Positions 41,805 to 52,461 of a DNA stretch of 64,000 bases are shown piece after piece. The stretch is from Agapetus fuscipes. Taxonomy: Eukaryota > Arthropoda > Insecta > Trichoptera > Glossosomatidae. Location of the stretch: the NCBI GenBank assembly GCA_951799405.1, contig OX637361.1, forward strand, positions 8,778,170 through 8,842,169, written 5' to 3'. A model generated the notes under the pieces. That model saw nothing but the letters and a program-made list of their open reading frames with translations, was not told where the DNA came from and did no database searches. Both the position numbers and the translations under genes were made by a program. The stretch's first letter is position 1; each line of letters opens with the position of its first letter.

Positions 41805-42135
41805 TCCGGTCAATAGTTCAGTTGGTAGATTGCTTGCATTCCATGCCGTGAGTTCGGGTTCGAATCCTACCGAGGGTGTCAAAAATTATTTCCCGTGTAG
41901 GTGTTTAATTTAAGCCCCAAAATTAAATACCAAGGTGTATTCAGCCTTCACGAGAAATAAGTACCAGCCTCCTCGGGAGCTAGAAAACCCCCACTTCAAC
42001 TGAAATGGTTGGCGTAAGGCCGGCACCCTTATTTGTAAAAATAAAAAGGTTTCACTCGCCACTTGCGAAACCTTTCTTGAATAACGCGGCAAGAAGTAAC
42101 ACTATATTTGTAGTTTAGTTGCGTTTTGCTATTCA
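41805..42135 (+). mobile_element. SINE-B, long variant
   Basis: Head CAATAGTTCAGTTGGTAGAT with B-box-like GGGTTCGAATCCT, the extra block with AATTATTTCCCGTGTAGG, body CCTTCACGAGAAATAAGTAC and CCCCACTTCAACTGAAATGG, end AGTAACACTATATTTGTAGT. It directly follows the LINE-A tail. Confidence 0.8.
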
Positions 42136-42940
42136 ATATAAATCCTACACTACACTCAACTCTTAGCATTTTTTATTTTTCGTGGATATGCAATTTTCAA
42201 AAATGTTCAAAATAACTTCAATTCTCAAACGTCCATGACAAAAAAAAAGCATCTAGATCTAGCCGTTAGCTAGCAAATTTTTAATTACACATTTTTGGAT
42301 TTCAAAATAACACATTTACAAAATGCGATTCGCATAATTGACATAATCGATAAGGTCGTGTCGCAATATTTAGGAAAGTTTTCGGCTCGCACCTCGCCAA
42401 CTAGGATCACAAACTCGAGACGTCGGTGACCTTTCTCGTGAAAGTTTAACTCTAACTTAGGTACGCGGTGTGCCATAAATTTAACTCAAAACACAATGGA
42501 ATTAAAAGTAAACAAATACCGGCACAGAGTCGTGAATGAAACAAGAAATATTATCGGTTATTAATAATGTTATGTAAGGTTGAATCAACAGTGTTTGGTG
42601 TTTCTGTTTTTCGTTACAATAAATTTAATTTCAGTTGTTTTGTGGTATTTTGAAAATACTAAAAATCGTGTCATAGTGCTTTTTATTAAAAAAAAAATCT
42701 GTACTAGCAACGTACCTACATTGGGTAATGACAAATACCTTTGTCTTTGAAATTAATAAAACATTCGAAATCCAATTCGCGTTTTCTAAAGTGATCCAAA
42801 AATTGCCGGTTTTAAGACTTGAACTGAATTAAAAACATCGACACAGAATATTTTAATTTTTTACACCCTCATGGGGAATCAAACCATTGTCCTTGGTCTT
42901 TAATCGGAAGCGTTCTACAAACTAATCTGTCGACGCTACT
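42136..42940. other. AT-rich DNA without recognised features
   Basis: Nothing supported on either strand. A SINE-B 3' scrap begins at about 42945. Confidence 0.35.
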
Positions 42941-43009
42941 AAGCTAGTAAAGCTACACATATTGTGTAACTTCTTTTCGTGTTTTCGCATGTGGCAAGTG
43001 GAATCTATA

Positions 43010-43270
43010 ATTACTCATACAACTTCGGCGTCGGTCTCGAGATTATCGGCCCCCCGCATCCTGGGACCTCCGGTTGGCGCACCATCCAAGACATTTTTGA
43101 TTATCCTGGAGTCCTCTGCACATGCTATTTGCCCAGCCCACTGAATTATTCTTGATTTCATTATCGGCACTATGTTTGGGCCTTGAAACATGGACCTCAG
43201 CTTTGTGTTGGTACGGATGTGCCATCTGCCATCCTCAGATACAGGTCCGAGAATACAACGAAACATTTTT
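43010..43270 (-). pseudogene. RTE-like LINE fragment (GRWHIRTN type)
   Basis: Minus strand encodes FRCILGPVSEDGRWHIRTNT, then IIQWAGQIACAEDSRIIKNV and LDGAPTGGPRMRGADNLETD. The order (GP...G.WRIR.N.EL...I...RL.WAGH..RM.D.R..K..L.G.P.G.R..GRP) is that of another common arthropod RTE-type LINE C-terminus. Truncated at both ends. Confidence 0.75.
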
Positions 43271-43285
43271 TCTTAAAGACCTGGG

Positions 43286-43395
43286 AAGTCTCATCACCAC
43301 GATAATTCTTACCCACCGAATATCGGTAATGTATTTTGTATGAAGACTTGTCAATCCAAGATGGCCACAAGTGAACAGCTGATTAGTCTTCATAC
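43286..43395. mobile_element. MITE P2, right-truncated copy
   Basis: GTCTCATCACCACGATAATT through CCAAGATGGCCACAAGTGAA to GTCTTCATA, where repeat G begins (CAAATCGCACG). Confidence 0.7.
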
Positions 43396-43602
43396 AAATC
43401 GCACGCTTAATAATAAAGAGCAATAACTCAAAAAATAAGAATGTTGGAAAATCACGTTTGAAGTTCAGACAACCAGTACAACTTGTATGGGATGGAAAAG
43501 GCGACCGATGTTTTATCTGGGTCATATTCGTCCAAATTGAACGGCTGTCGCATTCTACCTATTCTTCTCGCATTGTTATTGCGTTTTATTACAAAATCTC
43601 AA
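43396..43602. repeat. Dispersed repeat G, copy 2
   Basis: Near-identical to 37743-37948, inserted in, or joined to, the right half of MITE P2. Confidence 0.7.
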
Positions 43603-43699
43603 ATAACTGGGAAATATCTGTAAATGTCCCAAATAAAACTGGTCTTTAAAGTAAAGAACCAAGGAGGTTCACATTTCTTAATCTGAAAACCACATTTCT

Positions 43700-43935
43700 A
43701 AGATACATGTATTGTCTAACATTTAGAATTAATAAAATGTATGCCCACAAGCAGACACATTAAGTTCGTGCTTGTATGTTTCGTGATGCATGTCTATACA
43801 TACAAAATAAAAAGCTAAAGCCTCAAATTAACATTAGCCTTGCAGCTCTTCTTGCACTTTCTTGAAACAGGGTTGACATTGATGAACTAATTTTTCCTTT
43901 ATATATATGGGCGATCAGCCTCAAACCAACCTGGG
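43700..43935 (-). mobile_element. LINE-A terminal module, diverged
   Basis: GCCCACAAGCAGACACATTA, TGCAGCTCTTCTTGCACTTT, GGCGATCAGCCTCAAACCAA. Old copy. Confidence 0.6.
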
Positions 43936-44339
43936 CAAGAATTAAATTACATCAACTGTGTACCAATTTGGCAATATTTTTCACATAATTGTTGTTTTTT
44001 ATTTCAACAAAAAATTACATCATTTATTTGTTAATTTTTATCTTGTTTTTATAATGCTCTCAATAAGCGATTATTTAAAGAAAGAATATTTTTGAGTTAT
44101 ACTTATTCAACGCAGGTATATAAATGCTCGTATAAATAAAAACAAAAAAGAGTCGTCTACATTTATTTTATTATTTTATTATTTATTACACAACCAATAT
44201 ATTATATATATATATAATCATTGACATACGAAAAAAATTACAACACAAACATAAATTTTAGACTAAAAAAGATTTTTTGAACCACAACAACAATACTGAA
44301 AATATTGTCACTAAAACCAAAAAAAAAAAAAATTAAGAA

Positions 44340-44345
44340 TTTATT
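44340..44345 (-). promoter_or_regulatory. Candidate poly(A) signal of cuticle gene 2
   Basis: AATAAA on the minus strand, 78 nt after the stop codon at 44423. Confidence 0.5.
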
Positions 44346-44422
44346 GCAAAAAGATTCGATTTAAAATTAAAATTTAACTATTGCACTTTTCACTTGAAAA
44401 TTAAATACACTATTTATAATTT

Positions 44423-47400
44423 TTACTTGATGATACGGTAGCCATTTTCGTCTGCGACATATTTGACGGTGTAGAGTAGGCCATCGGTACCGGTATAGCT
44501 ATATGAGCCTGTCACTACCAGTGGGCTATCAGGGTTCCCTGGTAACAGATAGCTTGCTTCTTCCTGTCTAGACGTTCCATCTGACGTTTGGTAACTGAAA
44601 AAATATATTATGATTACTTTAGTGTGAGATTCATTAGACTAAGATAAGTTGGCAATGTAAAATAAACAGCAGAAACGCGCTTCCCGAAAAGAACTAAAAA
44701 AAAAATTAAAATATTTTATACATTTGAAACAAATTTACTGAACTAAGTACAAAATATAAATGTAAAAAATATTGTAATCTAAAATTTATACTCTAAATTG
44801 CAAATATATATTCACATTTAAAATGCATGCTCACAAACATGTGTAAGTACGCGCTTACAAATTAAAATTCAAACTTCAATTGAACATAAGCCCTACAACT
44901 TTTGCTGACCTTCCCTGAAACAGGGGTGACATCGGTAAAAAGAACCATTTTGTACAGTGTGGGGGGTCAGTCTGATACTCACCTATAAGTCAAGGAATTT
45001 ACAAATTAACTTTTTAAAAATCATAAAATAGGAAGTTAATAAAAGTAAACATGATAATAAAGATATTGTTTAACACAAAATTTCAATTAACATTATTAAT
45101 GAAGTATTTATTCAAGGCCAACTAAGATCTACTTAGATCATTACAGAAGTTATTTATAAGTATTGCCCAGACGTTGTCTACGATTTATACAATTATTGTG
45201 ACAGTGTTTGACTGGACATTTGGGCGAAAGGAGAAAAGTAGGAAGACCTAGACTGAAGTGGGAGGACGGAGTGAGAGGGGATACAGGGCAGCTTCTCCTG
45301 GAGACAAGTTGGAAGTAGGTCTTAGAGGACAGGAGGAAGTGGAGGATAATGTTACTGGAGGACAAGGAGAAATATAAGATTTTAATGTGATTTTATTTTA
45401 ATTTTATGTCCATTTACATAATTAATGACAAAATAATTTACAATTATTAAAATAGAAAAAAAAATCTAGAGTAAGTATTGCATAAATTAGCACAGTCCAG
45501 TGATAACTAGATTATGATTTTTACAGCGCTTTCTTATGACTATGTAGGTTATTTTAAAGGCTCTTCCCCATGCGAGTACGCGAACAGGCGGATCTTCACT
45601 TTCTTGTAAATAATCTTTCCAGATCCATCTCACGCTAATCATCTGAGAGGTCAATCCATTAATGCATATTTTTATAGAATTCACGAAATATGTATCTCAG
45701 TTACTTGCTTTGAAAAAAAAACTGCATTTTTTATTTGAATTAACTATTCAAATGAACCATCTGAAATCGGAAAGGAAAATGAACCCATAACAACTCTTTT
45801 CTCGACGGGGAAACGCCATACTTGTATTACATTACAATCCTTGACGACCAATAACAAAATATTTGTTCACATTTTCCTTACTAACCATGTCATGTGACTT
45901 CACAATTTTGTCCTTACCAATTCATATGCGAACCTCATTGGATCCTGAAGGGTAAAAGGCAGTGGGCAGACCCTAAGAACGTAGGCTTCACAGAATGGTA
46001 GCGAATTTTCAAGTGGCAGGAGATACGAACTCTAAACTATAATTTATTATTAATCTGTACCCTTAGTACGAGTTGCAAAACTTGAGAAAAGTAAAGTTTA
46101 CGGAAAAGATTAAAGAGTGATTTCTCCCAAAATCTGCCGTTTTTTTTTCTTACACTTTATGGTCTTAGCAAAAGAGTTACAGTGATGAAGAAAATCAAGT
46201 TCAAACAAACAAATCGGCAGATTTTGGGGGAAATCACTCTTTAATAATTGTCGTAAACTTTACATTACTCAAGTTTTGCATCTCGTACTAAGGGTACTGA
46301 TCGTAAAATTGTATACTTGTGACTTACGAAAAACTGTATGGTCCTGTGCCTGGATTCACATTATGATAGCTCACTATGGAAGCAACTTCTTCATCTTTAA
46401 TAGCAGCTGGGCCAGCAAAAGTATGCGTCAGCAGGAGACCAAAGAATATTAACTAGAAATATAAAATGATAAAAAAAAAAAATATACATATTTATTCCAG
46501 TCCAGTCAGGCGGGGGTGCAATACATAGGCAGCCATAATAATAATAATATTAGGATGATTTATTTGGTGAGCGCTGTTTTTGTGTGTATCACACCTCAAG
46601 AGCCCTCTAAAGCCATATTAAACTTACATGAATAGAAATCACAATGAAACAGAGGAGAAACGGAAGGCAAAATTAAAGTAAAATAAGTGTACATAGGTAG
46701 GTATATATACTTATTATCTGTATATATCAGGTGTATTTATTTTAAATTACAAATGATAAGAGAGCGCCGTTTTTGTGTGTGTGTCGCACCTCAAGGGCCC
46801 TCTCCGATCACGGATAAGACTTTTTAAAAAGGTGCGTCTTGAGTGCTCCGCAAAATACACCTACAGATTTGGAGTTCTTCACTCCGGGTGGCAGTCTGTT
46901 CCACTCCACCGGACCCGCAACACGGAAAGCGCGGTTCCCGAAATTTGTACGAATCTGACGGCGCGGCTGAACCAAATTGACTGCTCCATCGCCCGCGGAT
47001 CTGAGTGTCTGCCTCCTTACACCCATCTCAACAGGCGAAATCATGCAGTCAGATAAGGTGGAGCTAAGCCATTGATGGCTTTGTATACCATCAAACAAAA
47101 ACGGTAGATCAACCTCTCCGGGAAACGAAGCCAATCCAGAGTGATGTGAGTGAACTTGGACATCCCGAATATGAACTTTGCTGCCGAATTCAACACAGAT
47201 TGAAAGCGGTTGAACTGCTTCTTTGGCTAACCACTATAAAGCGTTAAGCAATAATCAATTGGAGACATCACAAACGCGCCCACCAGGGTCTGAACCGCAT
47301 CAGCTGGCGGTAGACACTTCCTTATTGCCTTTCATTGGTGAAGTGAAAAAAAAGAGGAAGCTATTGTGGCATCCATAGGTGGCATCTATTTGCCCTTCCA

Positions 47401-48369
47401 ATGTCAGGTTCCGATCCAGTAAGAATCCTAGAAGTCTCACCGAATCAGAATGCTGGATTAGCTTACCTCCTATGGAGAGTGGTACTCCATTAATTAACTG
47501 GTCACGTGGCCATTGGTCACGCCTACATGTGGCTACCCACAGTACCTCCGTCTTATCCATGTTTTCTAATCTAATCTAATCTAAGTTGCAAAGATATGTT
47601 ACATTGGAAATTCACATTACATGCATTTGCAAAACCCAAATCTCAAATGAACATACACCCTGCAACTTTTGCTGACCTTCCCTGAAACAGGCGTAACATA
47701 GGCAAAGTGAACCATTTTCTACAGCATGGGTGGTCAGCCGCATATATAGGTATGATGTGTATATAAAATATGCGATGAAATAGACGCATATTTCATGCAC
47801 ACATACAAGCAATCACGTGTAAGTATGCGCTTACACATGATGCAGTATTTATGCAGAAAAAGATAGATACTTGAATGCATAAATAAATTACTTATGGACT
47901 TGGCTCAAAATTCTATTGGGGGAAAATTCTTTGGTGGGAAAACGTCATGCGTCTAAGTGACAAGGTTTCTAAGGCGGCAATAACAACAAATTAGTTTGCC
48001 TCTTTCCAAGCAACCCTGCCGTGTAACGTCTCAATTTTTTTTGACAATGGATTTTGTGTCATTGAACACAAATTTTCAGTCATTGACTAATAGGTTGGAA
48101 TGAGGCTGATTTCCCCCCCCCCCATGCTGTACCAACTCGGTTCACTTTTGCCAATGCTACCCTAGTTTCAGGGAAACGCGGCAGAAGTTACGAGGCTTAT
48201 ATCATGTGAGGTTTGATTTCTTTTGTAAGTGCATTAAATATGAGCCTTAAATGTAAATATGTCTTTGCTTAATTATACATAAAAGACAATTCCTATAGAT
48301 AAAAAAAATGAAAAGTTATTTTCAGAATAAATAATAACTTTGAATAAAAAAAAGACTTACTGAAATCAT
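44423..48369 (-). CDS. RR-1 cuticular protein gene 2
   Basis: Three exons on the minus strand: 48361-48369 (MIS), 46328-46452 and 44423-44594, giving 101 aa. Donors are GTAAGT and GTAAGTC; acceptors are TTTCTAG and TTTTTTCAG; intron phases are 0 and 2. The signal peptide is MISLIFFGLLLTHTFA, with cleavage likely before GPAA. The mature protein has SYHNVNPGTGPYSFSYQTSD, then VVTGSYSYTGTDGLLYTVKY and VADENGYRIIK, an RR-1 core for chitin binding in cuticle. It stops just after the ADENGY motif, without the usual P..H.P tail, so it is short for the family. A weak donor-like CAA/GTAAAA overlaps the stop, so a further exon is conceivable. Introns hold a LINE-A module, an RTE fragment, MITE P1 and LINE-C remnants. 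All three exons lack stops and the promoter is intact, so the gene looks functional. Confidence 0.88.
44775..44997 (-). mobile_element. LINE-A terminal module in intron 2 of cuticle gene 2
   Basis: ACTCTAAATTGCAAATATAT to CACCTATAAGTCAAGGAATT; same strand as the gene. Confidence 0.7.
45205..45375 (+). pseudogene. LINE C-terminal fragment (GRPRLKWEDGVRGD type)
   Basis: Encodes, with small frame changes, GHLGERRKVGRPRLKWEDGV, RGDTGQLLLETSW then LEDRRKWRIMLLEDKEKY. This resembles the end of RTE/Jockey-type LINE proteins (GRPRLRW.D.V..D...L....W...A.DR..WR...+..A). It lies in intron 2 of cuticle gene 2, antisense. Confidence 0.65.
45798..45932. repeat. Dispersed repeat E, copy
   Basis: Contains ACCAATAACAAAATATTTG as in the copies at 48925-49220, 50070-50190 and 62985-63125; another piece is at 47950-48035. 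Confidence 0.55.
46059..46295. mobile_element. Long-palindrome MITE P1 (237 bp), near exon 2
   Basis: Ends ACCCTTAGTACGAG and CTCGTACTAAGGGT, perfect inverted repeats. The core carries an additional ~24-bp block (ACACTTTATGGTCTTAGC). It ends 32 bp from the splice donor of cuticle gene 2 exon 2. Confidence 0.85.
46550..46610 (-). mobile_element. SINE-A tail a fragment
   Basis: TTATTTGGTGAGCGCTGTTT then CACACCTCAAGAGCCCTCTA, only the 3' tail of SINE-A. Confidence 0.55.
46765..47560 (-). pseudogene. LINE-C (CR1-like) C-terminal half, broken
   Basis: On the minus strand, 47300-47560 encodes KTEVLWVATCRRDQWPRD then SDSVRLLGFLLDRNLTLEGQ; the remainder to 46808 encodes GRQTLRSAG-like and NFGNRAFRVAGPVEWNRLPP, ending ALKTHLFKKSYP. 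The 3' end reads GAGGGCCCTTGAGGTGCGAC then CAAAAACGGCGCTCTC. Frames change several times. It lies in intron 1 of cuticle gene 2, same strand. Confidence 0.8.
47565..47745 (-). mobile_element. LINE-A terminal module, internally deleted (TTAGA tail)
   Basis: TCTAATCTAATCTAATCTAA tail, GTTGCAAAGATATGTTACAT, then after a deletion CAAATCTCAAATGAACATAC to GGTGGTCAGCCGCAT. Another minus fragment follows at 47780-47870. Confidence 0.7.
48075..48265 (+). mobile_element. LINE-A terminal module, degenerate
   Basis: TTGACTAATAGGTTGGAATG, a C-run at 48113-48123, then TCACTTTTGCCAATGCTACC and ATATGAGCCTTAAATG. Confidence 0.6.
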
Positions 48370-48437
48370 GATGAATTATTTCTAAGTGTCCACAAAGCTC
48401 TCACTTTAGCAATGACACATTTTTATTGGACGTACCC

Positions 48438-48447
48438 CTATATATAG
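48438..48447 (-). promoter_or_regulatory. TATA box of cuticle gene 2
   Basis: CTATATATAG, itself palindromic, about 75 bp upstream of the ATG at 48369. Confidence 0.75.
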
Positions 48448-48594
48448 GCAACTGGCAGAGTCCTAACCCGTTTTCTAAAAAAAACAGGTGGTTTTTTTGC
48501 ACGTTTGTGACAATTAATATTAGAATTTTAATCCATTATTTATAGCCAAATTCTTGGAACTGAAAACAAAAAAACACATTACAAGCTTTTGATA

Positions 48595-48850
48595 TTTCGA
48601 GGGTATATGGTTACAAAAATGGTTAATATGGTTACAAAGATGATTTATATGGTTACAAAAATGGATAATATGGTTACAAAAATGGTTAACATGTTTACAA
48701 AAATAGTTAATATGGTTACAAAGATGATTTATATGGTTACAAAAATGGATAAAATGGTTACAAAAATGGTTAATATGTTTCCAAAAATAGTTAATATGGT
48801 TACAAAAATGGTGAACGTGGTTACAAATATGGTTCATGTCGTTAAAAATG
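48595..48850. repeat. 21-bp minisatellite, about 12 units
   Basis: Units are variants of ATGGTTACAAAAATGGTTAAT. Because 21 is a multiple of three, both strands stay open: plus reads MVTKMVN-type heptads (48589-48858), minus reads NHFCNHI-type heptads (48520-48837). Neither has neighbouring coding evidence, so the ORFs are probably by-products of the repeat. Confidence 0.85.
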
Positions 48851-48924
48851 CCAATTAATTATCTGTTTTCTTGTTGATTTTTTGAAACGGACTAGGATTT
48901 TTTTTAAATTTAGAACTTTTTTTC

Positions 48925-49220
48925 AGCGAGCAAACGTATGAGACTTCCGCCCTTAGTAACCAATAACAAAATATGCGAATAGGAGTTTTAGGCTTACGCG
49001 GCCAGCTGATGATGCTGGAGGCTTTCTGTTATTTGTTGCCGTGGTCTGTGGGAGAAGAAGCCCATCGTAGACATGGATGAAACGTCTGGAAGCTCCTGCT
49101 TGCACAGACCATGGCAACAGATCCCGGAAAGCAACTCACTTACAAAATATTTGTTTGCCTCTTCCCTAGCAACCCAGCCGGGGGATGACACAATATTATC
49201 CACGTCAATTCACGTGCCGA
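48925..49220. repeat. Dispersed repeat E, long copy
   Basis: CAGCGAGCAAACGTATGAGA, TTAGTAACCAATAACAAAAT, then after a unique segment CCTAGCAACCCAGCCGGG and ACACAATATTATCCACGTCA. Confidence 0.55.
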
Positions 49221-49306
49221 CTTAATGGTGTTTTTTTGTAAGTTTACATGATTTTAGTGAAAAACCCTGGAAATTATGAGCCTGAGGAAGATGAACTGTT
49301 CCTCGT

Positions 49307-49400
49307 TAATTGTCGTGCTGAAAAGGTGCCTCCTGAAGACGTTGGCTAAGATGCCAAATAAACCTTGAGAATAATGTAAGTTTTCTCCCGATGGATCATT
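49307..49400 (+). repeat. GAAGACGTTGGCTA repeat, copy 2
   Basis: GTGCCTCCTGAAGACGTTGG then AACCTTGAGAATAATGTAAG; compare 1116-1215 and 50985-51080. Confidence 0.5.
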
Positions 49401-49494
49401 AATATCCGAAAAGTACATCGCTTTAAGTTGATTGAAATCTGTAAAATATACAACGAACTCCTCTCAGAACAAAATCCACTTTTAATTATACCTT

Positions 49495-49690
49495 ACACTT
49501 CACTTCAACTGAAGTGGTTGATGTAAGGCCGGCTCCATAACCTGAAAAAATAAATAGGTACCAAATTTCCACTTACATAACGCGACAAGAAGTTACCCTA
49601 TGTGTGTAGCTTCGATGCGTTTTTTTGCTAGTTTAGTAGGCTTTTGGGAGCTGAGTAAACGTTGCAGAAGTAAACCTTGAAAAGAACAGT
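49495..49690 (+). mobile_element. SINE-B 3' part
   Basis: CTTCAACTGAAGTGGTTGAT, AGGCCGGCTCCATAACC, then AAGAAGTTACCCTATGTGTG and TAGCTTCGATGCG. Confidence 0.6.
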
Positions 49691-49762
49691 GGATAAGACT
49701 TTTGATTTATTTTATCAAAATTTAAAAGACAACTGCTCCTGTAGAGTACCCTCTTTCTTTTA

Positions 49763-50890
49763 GATACTTTTTTTGTAATATTTTTAGTAGGTACGTATTT
49801 TTATTTTGAGCTCACAACTAACTACAAGCAATGAGCACAATTAATGTCTGAGATTCTTGAATAAGATCAGCTGTTTATTCGTCCATCAGCTGTGTTGAAT
49901 TCAACTTTTTGTTTAAGAAGGCAATAGAACCAAAAGCTTCACATGCAAAAACACAGATGGTGAAAAATATCGAAGCCTTTGAAATTAAAAAAAAATCGAT
50001 AAAATGATTTTTTTTGTAGGTAGTATATAAATTCATCCGGTCAGAATATATTCAAATTTGAAACTTTTTTGTCGGCGAGTAAACGTCAGTCATGTATTTT
50101 TCCTTAGCAACCCATACCAAATATTTCTAAGCATTTTCTCTAGCAACCCGGTCGCTGGACGACACAATATTGTCCATGTGGACCACATTTTTTCGATGAA
50201 TGCATTTTTTCAACCAAACTTCTTTTCATTCTGTTAGTAGGTACTACATATCGCCACCTTAAAGGTTAAACTGAATAAGTGCTGTGCTGATTCGCTGATT
50301 TGAAAATCGTGGTCATAAGGAAAAACTCATGACAAACTTCAAAACTACTTCAAAACTTAGTTGCGTTACAGGATTTTTCCACTTTTTTAGGGTTTTCCCT
50401 CGTGGAAAATAGGGAAGAATGTTTATTCAACCGAAAAACCCATAACAGCTTATTATGCCACATATTCAGTTTTATCTTTAAGAGATCGATATATCGTAGA
50501 TTGACGATCATCGTGACTGATTTTAAAGTTTTATTTTCTTCCACCCAAGAAAGGATTTTTTGTTTTTGTTTTTGATGAATTTTAAATCCTTTCATCGGCA
50601 GATTTTCAGAAGGTTTCCTGATCCTAAGCCTTATTACCATCATACCATTATTACCATTACAATCATAAATTTGTAGGGCCTTCTTCGGAGATGATTTCTC
50701 GTACTCCAAGACAAAACTGTGCCCTAGCCCCTAGAAGAGATGTCTCGCCACTAGCGATCGTAGCGAGCAATAGAATATGGCATACAAAATGTATGGAAAG
50801 AGTTTGACTGCCGAAACACCTGTAATATCACTTCTTATGGAATGATACACTCGCTAGTTAACACGAAACTGCTCTTCTTCTTTCTTCCCT
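49763..50890. repeat. Long dispersed duplication H, copy 1 (about 1.1 kb)
   Basis: Collinear with 62735-63960: shared words include TTTGTAATATTTTTAGTA, CACAGATGGTGAAAAATATC, ATCGCCACCTTAAAGGTTAA and ATGTATGGAAAGAGTTTGAC. It includes one repeat E copy. A 119-codon minus frame (50350-50709) has no recognised domain. Confidence 0.75.
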
Positions 50891-50984
50891 CCATCTTTCT
50901 TAAGGTAATTGTTAGGTTTAGGTTGGAATTACGGTCGTTTGACATATTCACAATGAGTATATATCATTCTCAGTCGTCGTACAG

Positions 50985-51080
50985 AGAGGTTGTCTCCTGA
51001 AGACGTTAGCTACGTTGCTAACGAAACGTCGAGAATAATGTAAGTTCTCTTATAACGGTTCGTGTAATATCCAATCATTT
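50985..51080 (+). repeat. GAAGACGTTAGCTA repeat, copy 3
   Basis: TCTCCTGAAGACGTTAGCTA then GCTAACGAAACGTCGAGAAT; best hairpin of the three copies. Confidence 0.5.
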
Positions 51081-51277
51081 TTTTTAAGTGTGTAGTCATA
51101 AGTATTGTGAATATTTCTTAAGGTAGCTTTTTTTCTTATGTTGGTATATGCGTCCAAGGTTCAGCTTCTTTTTTTTAAGGATGGCAGCGGTTCTGTACCT
51201 ACTGATATTCATAATTCAGCGAGCAATTTAACATATAAAATTGTACAAAGCTACTTTATGTCATTCTTATAACAACT

Positions 51278-51535
51278 GACCGGTCCGTAGTCTAGTGCTT
51301 AGCGCTTCAGACTCGTACATGGAAGGTTGTGAGTTCAAGCCCCAAAAAAATGAACCATTTATATTTTCAAATATGCTCTTCACTGGATGAAAAATTCATA
51401 TACCTTTACCAAAGACCGGTCACTAAAAGTCTTGGAGAATTGGCGCTTTCTACAGCAACGACTAAACTCGCAGAGGGCTTTTGAGGTGTGATTCACAAAA
51501 AACAGCGCTCACTAAATAAATGAACCTTGTATTAT
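51278..51535 (+). mobile_element. SINE-A with tail a
   Basis: Head GACCGGTCCGTAGTCTAGTG to GTTGTGAGTTCAAGCCCC, body CAAATATGCTCTTCACTGGA and AGACCGGTCACTAAAAG, junction CAACGACTAAACTCGC, then GAGGGCTTTTGAGGTGTGAT and AACAGCGCTCACTAAATAAA. Confidence 0.85.
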
Positions 51536-51539
51536 TACT

Positions 51540-52199
51540 AACTGAAGATTTTTTTACACTCTTACAGTGTGATTCACACACAAAAATCCATGGTTTATCC
51601 GCTGCCTTCTTACAAAACAAATGCTGATCTATGGAATAGCTTCAGATCAATCGGATCAGCTTCTGTTGTGAATTACAATGAATGAATTTATTTTTTTACA
51701 CAGAAAAACATTTTAATGATTATTCTACAAATGTTTTTCATTTGCCTCCACATGTCATATGTCATTAAAATTGGTTTTCAATTGTTTATGATTCTCATTT
51801 TTTCACGATATATTTTTTTCTTGCAAGAAGTTTGTTTTCTCAGATAATACCTACAGGACAACAAAAAAACACTTTTTGAATGTTAAATGAATGAAATAGG
51901 GTGATTCAGAACTGGTTTCAGAATTTCTCCATCATGTAAGATTTTTGAGTAGCACACGATTGAAAAATTCCAATATTTTAATGTTTCACTAAATGTTAAG
52001 AAGATACAAAAACAAGTATAATGCATTTTTATTTAGTTTTTATTAAAATTACAAGACATATATTTTTATTGTATTTTGCATATAGAGTAAAAATATTGAT
52101 CAATTACATTGTAATAGACTATGTTTGTTTATTTAGTTTGTTTTGTCTCCATGTTTGTCACTAACATCGCTGAGATTTTCTGGGAAAAAGTTCAAGTAT
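51540..52199. other. AT-rich DNA
   Basis: Nothing supported apart from AAAATCCATGGTTTATCCGC near 51585, loosely resembling 16890 and 1845. Confidence 0.35.
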
Positions 52200-52460
52200 C
52201 TAAAATCTAAATCTAAATCTAAGCTGCAAATATATGTATCATTTGAGATTCATATTAAATGCATTCCTACAAGCAGACATGCATAATTTCGCGCTTACAC
52301 AAGCCGCATGTGGACCTACAATATAAAAACCCAATCTCAAATGAACATGAGCCCTGCAACTCTTGCCGACCTTCCCTGAAGCAGGGGTGAAATTGGCAAA
52401 GTGAACCATTTTTTATAGTATGGGTGGTCAGCCGCGTACCAACCTATCAGTCAAGGAATA
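52200..52460 (-). mobile_element. LINE-A terminal module (TTTAGA tail) abutting the broken gene
   Basis: AAATCTAAATCTAAATCTAA tail to AACCTATCAGTCAAGGAATA. Its start falls exactly where the homology of the neighbouring broken gene ends. Confidence 0.85.
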
Positions 52461-52461
52461 C

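Noticed and set aside
50350..50709. 119-codon minus-strand ORF as a gene
   Set aside because: It lies in dispersed duplication H. The collinear copy at 63 kb does not appear to keep the frame, and no domain is recognisable.
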